Shown piece by piece: positions 32,460 to 39,438 of a stretch of 40,820 nt of DNA; position 1 is the stretch's first letter; each line of letters begins with the position of its first letter. The notes beneath the pieces are model-generated. The model saw only the letters and a list, made by a program, of their open reading frames with translations. It was not told the DNA's origin and did not search any database. Both the position numbers and the translations under genes were made by a program. Source of the stretch: Thiogranum sp. GTDB lineage: Bacteria; Pseudomonadota; Gammaproteobacteria; DSM-19610. The stretch is from the NCBI GenBank assembly GCA_030148775.1, contig JASBST010000107.1, positions 1-40,820 on the forward strand, read 5' to 3'.

Positions 32460-33395
32460 ATGAGACCGTTGAATCTGATCACCTGCTTTTGTTGTGCCGT
32501 TCTATCCTCGGCCGCGTTAGCAGAGACTGTAAAAGTGGAAATGACCGTCAAGGAACTGCAGTTGAAGGTGGACAATGCCGGCCACATGCAATCGATGTGG
32601 ACCTACGGTGGCACTATCCCGGGGCCGCTGGTGCGGGTGCGGCAGGGCGATACCGTTGATTTCACCCTGCACAACGACAAAGCCAATCATCAGAGCCACT
32701 CCATGGATTTTCACGCCGCTCAGGTCGACGTGCTGGATGAGTTCGCGCCGGTCAAACCCGGAAAGACAAAAAAGTTCAAGTATAAAGCTGAGGTTCCGGG
32801 CGTCTTCATCTATCACTGTGGCGCTGAGGCCATGTCCGAACATATCGCCAGAGGAATGTACGGTGTGATTATCGTCGATCCCAAGGGCGGCTATAGCGAG
32901 GCATTCCCCAAGCCCGACCGTGAGTACGTGTTGGTGCAGGGAGACTTGTTTGAGGAGGGTACCAAACCCAAGGATATCACCATGAATAAGGGCTGGAAGG
33001 CTTCGCTGATCAACGGCAAGGTGTTTCACTACGACCCGGTTCACGACAGCAACGCCAGTGTCGCCCTGGAATCGAAGCCCGGCGAGCGTGTGCGGATCTA
33101 TTTTGTCAACGCCAGTATCAACGAGTCGGCGGCATTCCACCCCATAGCCGGCATCTGGGACCGGGTGTGGGATAACGGTAATCCGAAAAACGTGCGTTAT
33201 GGCATGCAGACGGTGGATGTGCCTCCCGCGCACGGCCTGATATTCGATATCGTCAGCCCGGCTTGTAGAAATACCAACAACGCCTTGGTCGACCATCGCA
33301 TGAAGCACGCGCTGAACGGCGCCGTCACGGTGCTGATGAACTTCAAAGACGCCGATCCCGACAAAGGCAGGAATGGAAATCTGATTCTCAGATAG
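32460..33395 (+). CDS. nirK: Copper-containing nitrite reductase, class II (AniA-like)
   Basis: This 311-residue periplasmic enzyme reduces nitrite to NO. It has a signal peptide (to about residue 21) and two cupredoxin domains. Type 1 copper ligands are His80, Cys120, His128 and Met133; type 2 ligands are His85, His119 and His279. Catalytic Asp83 (SMDFHAA) and His227 (AAFHPI) are present. YHC...EHIARGMYG and LVDH match the AniA class. The ATG at 32460 is chosen over the in-frame 32394, which lies inside a regulatory site. It is first in an operon with cytochromes and a multicopper oxidase. Two NsrR-like sites precede it. Confidence 0.9.
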   Translation: MRPLNLITCFCCAVLSSAALAETVKVEMTVKELQLKVDNAGHMQSMWTYGGTIPGPLVRVRQGDTVDFTLHNDKANHQSHSMDFHAAQVDVLDEFAPVKPGKTKKFKYKAEVPGVFIYHCGAEAMSEHIARGMYGVIIVDPKGGYSEAFPKPDREYVLVQGDLFEEGTKPKDITMNKGWKASLINGKVFHYDPVHDSNASVALESKPGERVRIYFVNASINESAAFHPIAGIWDRVWDNGNPKNVRYGMQTVDVPPAHGLIFDIVSPACRNTNNALVDHRMKHALNGAVTVLMNFKDADPDKGRNGNLILR

Positions 33396-33442
33396 GTCGC
33401 CGAGAATATTCCGAATACGACATTACTGAATGGGGATACGCC

Positions 33443-34168
33443 ATGTTTCATAGTGTTCGCAAGGGGGCGGTGCCTGGCTCTCTGAAAGTCTTGTTGTCCG
33501 CCATGGCCTGCTGGTTGCCGCTAGCTACGGCGCTGGCCGAGGACGTCGGGCAGTACGTGTCCAAAAGCTGCGCGGGGTGCCATGCGCTGACGCAAGCGGA
33601 GATAAAAAACGCTGACGTCAGCGAACGAGCGCGAAGAAAGGGGCCTCCGCTCTATTATGCCGGCGACAAATTCAAACAGAAATGGCTCGAACGCTGGCTG
33701 GCCAAGCCCGTGCGTCTGAGGCCGGCTGGTAGTTTCCCACCGGATCACACCATCGTCACCGACGATGGCGATGTCATAGATCGGGCCACACTAAAGGATC
33801 ACCTGGCGCTTCCGGCTGGTAAGACCAAGCTGGTCGCCGGGTATTTGATGGGTTTGCACATGGGCGATAAGCCTCTGCTTAATAGTCAGTACAAGCCCAA
33901 GAAAATCTCAAAAATGCTCGGCAGTATGGACTTCAACAAGTTCAAGGGCTGTTCGGCTTGTCACCGCGACGCGGCGGACAACGGCGGCGTGTCCGGTCCC
34001 GAGCTCTATACGGCCTGGAGTCGGATGCAGCCGGAGTTTCTGATCTCCTATATAAAGGACCCTGTTGCCTGGGATGTGCATACCATGATGCCCGATAAGC
34101 ATCTCAAGGAGAAGGAAATACACAAACTGGTGGATTATCTCAAACTCATCGGGGAGGCGGCTCAATGA
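33443..34168 (+). CDS. Di-haem c-type cytochrome (NcgB-like)
   Basis: This 241-residue periplasmic protein has a signal peptide (to about residue 32) and two haem-binding motifs, CAGCH (Cys43, Cys46, His47) and CSACH (Cys170, Cys173, His174). Candidate Met ligands occur late, in HTMMPDKHL. It probably delivers electrons to NirK or the multicopper oxidase. The equivalent Nitrosomonas nirK cluster also has a di-haem cytochrome. The gene overlaps the next cytochrome gene by 4 bases (ATGA). Confidence 0.85.
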   Translation: MFHSVRKGAVPGSLKVLLSAMACWLPLATALAEDVGQYVSKSCAGCHALTQAEIKNADVSERARRKGPPLYYAGDKFKQKWLERWLAKPVRLRPAGSFPPDHTIVTDDGDVIDRATLKDHLALPAGKTKLVAGYLMGLHMGDKPLLNSQYKPKKISKMLGSMDFNKFKGCSACHRDAADNGGVSGPELYTAWSRMQPEFLISYIKDPVAWDVHTMMPDKHLKEKEIHKLVDYLKLIGEAAQ

Positions 34169-34539
34169 ACAACCGGATTTTCCTGGCGTTGTCGTCTTTG
34201 ACGATCTTGGCAAACTTCGCCTATGCCGGTTCACCGCCAGCTGACGCGATCAGAGGTAAAACACTTTACAAGATCTATTGTACCCAGTGTCACGGTCTCG
34301 AGGGTGACGGTTACGGCATCAATGTGGCGGATATGGAGGTGTTGCCGCGCGATCATACGGAGACAAAGGAAATGAAAACGCGCACTGACAAGGATCTTTT
34401 CAAAGCCATCAAGTTCGGCGGCAAAGCCATCGACAAGTCGGTGTTGATGCCGAACTGGGACGGGAATCTGTCCGATCGGCAGATCGACGATCTGGTGGAG
34501 TATCTGCGAGTACTGTGTTGCACAAAGACCGGGAAATAG
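34165..34539 (+). CDS. Mono-haem c-type cytochrome (NcgC-like)
   Basis: This 124-residue periplasmic cytochrome c has a signal peptide (cleavage near YAG) and one haem motif CTQCH (Cys39, Cys42, His43). The likely Met ligand is in VLMPNWDGNLSD, as in class I cytochromes c. Translation is coupled to the di-haem gene by ATGA. It is probably an electron carrier for NirK. Two extra cysteines (VLCC) sit near the C-terminus and are unusual. Confidence 0.86.
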   Translation: MNNRIFLALSSLTILANFAYAGSPPADAIRGKTLYKIYCTQCHGLEGDGYGINVADMEVLPRDHTETKEMKTRTDKDLFKAIKFGGKAIDKSVLMPNWDGNLSDRQIDDLVEYLRVLCCTKTGK

Positions 34540-34553
34540 GAGCTAAGACAGCG

Positions 34554-35636
34554 ATGAACAAGCGTAAAAGTGCGTCCGCGGCGAAACTGGCGTTGCTGCT
34601 TATCGGCGCGTTGGCGGCGCTAGCCCCGTTTGCAAGCCTGCACGCGGAGCTGAGAAAGTTTGAGATGACAATTGAGGAGGTGCAGATCGAAGTGGCGCCG
34701 GGCTTCAAGACCAAGGTCTGGGCATTCAACGGGCAGGTGCCCGGACCCTTGATACATGTCAAGGAGGGCGACCATCTGGAAGTGACGGTGCATAACCTTA
34801 CAACGCTTAACCACACCGTGCACTGGCACGGCGTTTATCAAACCAACTCCTGGCGCAACGATGGTGTGCCGAATATAACCCAGCAGGCGATCGAGCCCGG
34901 CGACAGTTTTGTGTATAAGTTCGTCGCCGATAAACCCGGCAGTCTGTGGTATCACTGCCATGTGAATGTCGCCGAGCACGTGGGTCTGCGCGGCATGTGG
35001 GGCCCGCTGATCGTCGATCCGAAAAACCCTACAGAGCTTGAGAAGCAGGTGACCAAGGACGCGATTCTGATGTTTTCAGCGTGGAACTCCGACGTGGCGA
35101 TGGAGTATGGGAAGGGTGGTGACCCGCGAGAGCTCGCCAATTACTTTTCCATTAATGGTAAATCCTTTCCCAGTGACCAGCCACTGCGCGTCAGGAAGGG
35201 GGACGTGGTGCGGCTGCGCTTGTACAGCGTCAGTGCGCAGACGGCCTATCATCTTCATGGGCACGACGTGCTGGTGACCCATAAGGATGGCCTGCCCTTG
35301 CAGGCGCCATACTGGGCGGATGTCGTCGACGTTGTGGAGGGCGCCAGGATCGATGCCATAGTGCGAATGAATAATCCCGGCCGCTGGATCAATCATGATC
35401 ATATCGAACACCACACCAGCAATAACGGCAAAATGCCCGGGGGCGCGGTAATGGTGGTCGAATACGAGGGTATAGAGAAAGACGATTGGTATGTCTGGAA
35501 AGACAAGGATGCGAATTACGACCCGGATTTCTATATGACCGAGTCGCTTAAAAAACCTTACGGAATTCACAATCATGCTCAGTTCCGCGGTGAAAAAATA
35601 GAAAAAAGCCGCAAGAAAAAGAAAACAGGCCACTAG
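34554..35636 (+). CDS. Two-domain multicopper oxidase (NcgA/BCO-like)
   Basis: This 360-residue exported oxidase has a signal peptide (to about residue 31). Domain 1 has HWHG (His90, His92) and YHCHVNVAEHVGLRGMWG, giving type 1 ligands Cys135, His142 and Met148. Domain 2 has YHLHGHD and NHDHIEHH but no Cys, so the type 1 copper is in domain 1, as in type C two-domain enzymes such as the blue copper oxidase of the Nitrosomonas nirK cluster. The start at 34554 gives a proper signal peptide; the frame is open further upstream over the cytochrome gene. The tail is Lys-rich. Its role may be copper or NO tolerance. Confidence 0.87.
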   Translation: MNKRKSASAAKLALLLIGALAALAPFASLHAELRKFEMTIEEVQIEVAPGFKTKVWAFNGQVPGPLIHVKEGDHLEVTVHNLTTLNHTVHWHGVYQTNSWRNDGVPNITQQAIEPGDSFVYKFVADKPGSLWYHCHVNVAEHVGLRGMWGPLIVDPKNPTELEKQVTKDAILMFSAWNSDVAMEYGKGGDPRELANYFSINGKSFPSDQPLRVRKGDVVRLRLYSVSAQTAYHLHGHDVLVTHKDGLPLQAPYWADVVDVVEGARIDAIVRMNNPGRWINHDHIEHHTSNNGKMPGGAVMVVEYEGIEKDDWYVWKDKDANYDPDFYMTESLKKPYGIHNHAQFRGEKIEKSRKKKKTGH

Positions 35637-35650
35637 CGGCCTGCAACCAG

Positions 35651-35699
35651 GCGGGCTGGAAACGTCCTATTGAACTTGCCGGGACAAGATCCAGCCCGC
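35651..35699. promoter_or_regulatory. Inverted repeat between the oxidase and nsrR genes
   Basis: Perfect 10-base arms GCGGGCTGGA (35651-35660) and TCCAGCCCGC (35690-35699) with a 29-base loop. There is no T-run after it. It could be a weak attenuator or mRNA-processing hairpin between the oxidase gene and nsrR. Confidence 0.4.
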
Positions 35700-35749
35700 T
35701 GCCAGGCACTATGGGATTTGCGGGACACCTTAGGTAAAATGCCTGCATC

Positions 35750-36175
35750 ATGGATGTCAGCCGCTACACCGATTATGCCTACCGGGTTCTGATGTACCTG
35801 GCGGTGAACGATCGGCAGCGGGTCACCATGGCCGAGATCGCCAAGTACTATCTCATTTCGCACGAACATCTGAGAAAGGTCGTCCATCGGCTGTCGAGTC
35901 TGGGCTATATCAGAACGTACGGTGGCAAGGGTGGGGGGATGGAGCTCAATAAAGCCGTCGACGCGATCAACGTTGGACAGGTGTTTTTGGATTTCGAAGG
36001 CTTTGCCCCACTGATAGATTGCGATAAATCGGCCTGTCCACTAAGAACCTCCTGTGGTCTGAGTTCGGTGTTCAAGGACGCGCAGAAGGCGTTCCTGGAA
36101 AATCTGAAGCGACATACGCTTGCCGATGTTCTGGCCGACCGCAAAATGGTGAAAAAGCTGAATGCCAAGGCCTGA
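35750..36175 (+). CDS. nsrR: Rrf2 family iron-sulfur regulator, NsrR-like
   Basis: This 141-residue protein has an Rrf2 winged helix (TDYAYRVLMYLAV, ISHEHLRKVVHRLSSLGYI, GGKGGGMELNK). Three cysteines at 91, 96 and 102 (DCDKSACPLRTSC) match the E. coli NsrR cluster ligands in position and spacing. NsrR carries an NO-sensitive Fe-S cluster and represses NO-related genes; nirK with two NsrR-like sites is the obvious target here. It sits 113 bases downstream of the oxidase gene and may have its own promoter (TAAAAT near 35734). Confidence 0.87.
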   Translation: MDVSRYTDYAYRVLMYLAVNDRQRVTMAEIAKYYLISHEHLRKVVHRLSSLGYIRTYGGKGGGMELNKAVDAINVGQVFLDFEGFAPLIDCDKSACPLRTSCGLSSVFKDAQKAFLENLKRHTLADVLADRKMVKKLNAKA

Positions 36176-36216
36176 TCCGCCGGTCACTCCGGGGTCGCAC
36201 CCCTCGGAGGCCGAGC

Positions 36217-36341
36217 TTGCGTACAACATACCGAGTTCAAGCCGCGCCTCGTCGCTCATGCGCTCCTGCGACCAGGGCGGATCCCAGGCCAGCTCCACTG
36301 TCGCCGTCCTTGATGAGGTCGACAGTCACTGCGTCACTCGG
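36217..36341 (-). pseudogene. Remnant of a DUF59/PaaD-like Fe-S assembly gene
   Basis: Minus-strand translation gives VTVDLIKDGD in one frame and VELAWDPPWSQERMSDEARL, then ELGM, in the next. Joined with a small frameshift they resemble the C-terminus of MIP18/PaaD-type metal-sulfur cluster assembly factors, where DG(D) leads into VEL.WDPPW..ERMS. The conserved N-terminal part is not found. Rrf2 regulators often neighbour Fe-S assembly genes, which fits. The call rests on memory of the family pattern. Confidence 0.4.
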
Positions 36342-36718
36342 CCGTCTGTTGGCGGACGGTCAGATTCAACCGCCAGGCCGCTCGAGCCGAAAAAGCCAGC
36401 CGCTCGGTCCATTTGACGGAGCCTAGTTGAAAGCTCCGTCGGCGAGCTTAGGTAGGTTCAGCAGCACCCGTCCAGTTACCGCCTGAACCACTGAACCACT
36501 GAACCAAAACGGGACGCTATTGACGTCGCATCGGCTCTCCGTTGCCAGATTCTTCTGACACTCCTCGTTTTTTTCATTAACTTTACGTCTGTACTGACGT
36601 CGTCAAATGCGACTTCTTTTTGACGACCGATTGACACTTCACATCGCGGTCGCCGGACGCGGTATTCCATTCAAATGATAACCGTCCGCCCGCGCTATTC
36701 TGGCATCATGACGTTGCT
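36342..36718. other. Intergenic region with repeats and dyads
   Basis: No gene was recognised. It holds a GACGGAGC/GCTCCGTC hairpin (36415-36440), a period-8 direct repeat TGAACCAC (36484-36505, 2.75 copies), and a 9-base inverted repeat GTCGTCAAA / TTTGACGAC (36599-36607 with 36619-36627) upstream of the next gene. The last may be part of that gene's promoter region. Confidence 0.45.
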
Positions 36719-38383
36719 ATGATGTCGCTGCTCTACGCACTACGGCGTGCCCTCGTGCCGCTGATCGCCTTGGCCCTGACGATAGCGGCTGTCGGTCTGA
36801 CGCGTGTGAGTCTGTGGGGCTGGTTTTTATTGCTGATCTCGTTGCCGGTGCTGTTGCTGGGGGCCTACGACTGGTTCCAGCGCCGCTTCACCTTGATGCG
36901 CAACTATCCGGTCGCCGCCCGTATCCGCTGGTTGTTATACGATCTGCGCCCCTTTCTCAGGCAGTATATTGTCGAGGACGATCTGGAGGGCACACCCTAC
37001 AGTTTCGAGGCGCGCAATCTCGTCCACCTGCGCGCCCGCGGGCAAACCGATACCCAGCCCTTCGGCAGCGAACGCAATATGGACGTGGAAGGCTACTCCT
37101 GGGTGTCGCACTCCATGGCACCGGAGCGCGAGCCGGAGAAACATCCACGCGTCACCGTCGGCAACGAGCAAACCGCGAAGCCATACAGCGCCTCGGTGTT
37201 CAATATTTCGGCGATGAGTTTTGGCGCGCTCTCGCCCAAGGCGATCGAAGCGCTCAACCTCGGCGCCCGGCATGGCCACTTTTATCACGATACGGGCGAG
37301 GGCGGGCTCAGCGAATATCATCTCAAGCACGGCGGCGACATCGTCTGGGAGATCGGTACCGGCTATTTCGGCTGCCGCGACCACAAGGGGCGATTCGATC
37401 CCGGCCAGTTCGCCGACAACGCCCGGCACGATCAGGTCAAGATGACCGAAATCAAGCTCAGCCAGGGGGCCAAGCCGGGTCACGGCGGTTTGCTGCCGGG
37501 CAAAAAAGTGACGCCGGAGATCGCCCGGGCGCGGCAGGTACCTGCCCACGAGGATTGTCTGTCTCCGCGCGCGCACTCGGCCTTTTCCACGCCGGTCGAG
37601 TTGCTGGAGTTCGCCGCCCGCATGCGCGAACTTTCCGGAGGCAAGCCGGTGGGTCTCAAGCTCTGCGTCGGTCAGCCCCATGAAGTCATGGCGCTGATGA
37701 AGGCAATGCTGAAAACCGGTATCTATCCGGAGTTTATCGTCGTCGATGGCGCCGAGGGCGGCACCGGCGCGGCACCGGAGGAGCTGTCCGACTGGGTCGG
37801 TATGCCGCTGATCGAGGGGTTGGTAGTGATGCGTAATGCGCTGGTAGGTAGCGGGCTGCGCCGGCACGTGCGACTCGGTGCCAGCGGCAAGGTGTATTCG
37901 GGCATGGGCTTGGCACACAATCTGGCGCTCGGCGCCGACTGGTGCAATGCCGCCCGCGCCTTCATGTTCTCTATCGGCTGTATTCAGGCCAAGCGCTGCC
38001 ATCTCGGCACCTGTCCGACCGGCATCACCACGCAGGACAAATGGCGCCAGCGGGGACTGGTGGTGGACGTTCAGGCGCAGCGGGCCGCGCGCTTTCACGG
38101 CAAGACGCTCGAATCGCTCGCCAATATCGTCGCCGGCGTCGGTCTTACCCACCCGCGCGATCTGGCGCCGCATCATCTGAGTACCCGCATCAGCGCCGCG
38201 CAAGCGCGGGCCATGGGCGATGTGCACACCTTTTTGCCGGAGAACAGCTTGATCGAAGCACCGCAGGATACCGCTTATGCGCACTGGTGGGAGGCCGCCG
38301 ACGCCGACAGCTTCAAACCCCGAATCGACCTGGTGGCGAGAGTGACCGAGAGGCGCTCCAAGGGCGGGGGGGTGCAGTTGTGA
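36719..38383 (+). CDS. Membrane-anchored FMN-binding glutamate synthase-like protein
   Basis: This 554-residue protein has two N-terminal membrane helices (about residues 8-48), then the FMN/TIM-barrel domain of the GltS central family. Visible motifs are NISAMSFGALSPKAIEALN, GEGGLSEYH, KPGHGGLLPG, VVDGAEGGTGAAP and the [3Fe-4S] cysteine pattern CIQAKRCHLGTCPTGI. Stand-alone members lack the glutaminase domain; their substrate is uncertain, though the barrel reduces an imino group in true glutamate synthase. Start is 36719 or the adjacent ATG at 36722. The cyo genes follow 156 bases on. Confidence 0.85.
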   Translation: MMSLLYALRRALVPLIALALTIAAVGLTRVSLWGWFLLLISLPVLLLGAYDWFQRRFTLMRNYPVAARIRWLLYDLRPFLRQYIVEDDLEGTPYSFEARNLVHLRARGQTDTQPFGSERNMDVEGYSWVSHSMAPEREPEKHPRVTVGNEQTAKPYSASVFNISAMSFGALSPKAIEALNLGARHGHFYHDTGEGGLSEYHLKHGGDIVWEIGTGYFGCRDHKGRFDPGQFADNARHDQVKMTEIKLSQGAKPGHGGLLPGKKVTPEIARARQVPAHEDCLSPRAHSAFSTPVELLEFAARMRELSGGKPVGLKLCVGQPHEVMALMKAMLKTGIYPEFIVVDGAEGGTGAAPEELSDWVGMPLIEGLVVMRNALVGSGLRRHVRLGASGKVYSGMGLAHNLALGADWCNAARAFMFSIGCIQAKRCHLGTCPTGITTQDKWRQRGLVVDVQAQRAARFHGKTLESLANIVAGVGLTHPRDLAPHHLSTRISAAQARAMGDVHTFLPENSLIEAPQDTAYAHWWEAADADSFKPRIDLVARVTERRSKGGGVQL

Positions 38384-38539
38384 AGCCGACGGTAGTCAGC
38401 TCGGGAGTCTCGCCGGTTTTGCCGCCGACGTGCGCGCTCGACTTGTCAGGTAACAGCGATCGAGCGCAACTATTCCATCCATACAGAGGGCAACAGGTGC
38501 CTGTCGACCAGCCTCGGCGGCGCTTTACGGGAAGGGCTT

Positions 38540-39436
38540 ATGCGGACTGCCAGCCGATGGGCGCGCTATAGCGGACTGATAGGGCTGTCCGTCACCGGCC
38601 TGCTGGTTTCCGGCTGCGCCGGCGACTATGGCATGTTCGGCGCCGCGGGGCCTATTGCCGAGGCCCAGCGCAGCCACTTTCTGCTGATTGTCGGCTGGAT
38701 GCTGGTGGTATCGCTGCCCTTGTTCGTCGCGCTGCCGTTTATTCTCTGGCGCTACCGGCTGGGCAACCGCAAGGCGGATTACCGCCCCGATTGGAAGTTC
38801 TCGCCGCTGCTGGAGGCGCTCATCTGGGGCGTGCCGATCCTGGTGGTCGCGGTACTGGGGTACGAGGCCTGGCGCCAGTCCTATCAGCTCGACCCCTACC
38901 GACCGATCACCGCCGCGGCGGCGCCGCTGGATATTCAGGTCATCGGCATGGACTGGAAATGGCTGTTCATCTATCCGGATGCCCGCGTGGCGAGCGTCAA
39001 CGAAGTCCTGCTCCCGGTCGACCGTCCGGTACGCTTCCGCCTGACCAGCGCCAGCGTGCTGCAGTCGTTCATGATTCCGCGCCTTGGCGGACAGATGTAC
39101 GCCATGCCGGGAATGGTCTCGGAGATCAATCTTATCGCCACCCGGGCAGGGGAGTACCGTGGTTTGAACACCCAGTTCAATGGCGAAGGTTTCGCGCGGC
39201 AGAAGTTCGTCGCCCGCGCGGTCAGTGATAGGCAGTTTCGCCGCTGGCTGAACAACACCGCGCAGACCGCGCCGCCGTTGGATGCCGCCGCGCTGGCGCG
39301 ACTGCGCAAACCCTCGCTGCTCCCGTCGCCGGTTCGTTTCGGTTCCTTCAGGGGTGATCCGTTCCGATCGATTGTGGCCCAGATCGCGCATGCCGGTGAT
39401 GGCGCCGGCCCGGCACACACCCAAGGAGGACATTGA
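38540..39436 (+). CDS. cyoA: Quinol oxidase subunit II (cytochrome bo3 type)
   Basis: This 298-residue lipoprotein has lipobox LLVSGC (Cys26). Two membrane helices follow (HFLLIVGWMLVVSLPLFVAL and ALIWGVPILVVAVLGYE), then a periplasmic cupredoxin-like domain with IQVIGMDWKWLFIYP, SASVLQSFMIPRLGGQMYAM and GLNTQFNGEGFARQKF. The CuA cysteines of cytochrome c oxidases are absent, so electrons come from quinol. It is an early gene of a cyo operon. cyoB follows with AAGGAGGA in the 2-base gap region. Confidence 0.9.
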   Translation: MRTASRWARYSGLIGLSVTGLLVSGCAGDYGMFGAAGPIAEAQRSHFLLIVGWMLVVSLPLFVALPFILWRYRLGNRKADYRPDWKFSPLLEALIWGVPILVVAVLGYEAWRQSYQLDPYRPITAAAAPLDIQVIGMDWKWLFIYPDARVASVNEVLLPVDRPVRFRLTSASVLQSFMIPRLGGQMYAMPGMVSEINLIATRAGEYRGLNTQFNGEGFARQKFVARAVSDRQFRRWLNNTAQTAPPLDAAALARLRKPSLLPSPVRFGSFRGDPFRSIVAQIAHAGDGAGPAHTQGGH

Positions 39437-39438
39437 GT

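Noticed and set aside
34554-35636. Thiocyanate dehydrogenase
   Set aside because: That copper enzyme is a larger beta-propeller protein; this one has cupredoxin motifs of a multicopper oxidase and belongs to the nirK cluster.
36935-38284. 449-codon open frame on the minus strand
   Set aside because: Shadow of the glutamate-synthase-like gene; its composition mirrors the high G/C codons of the real gene.
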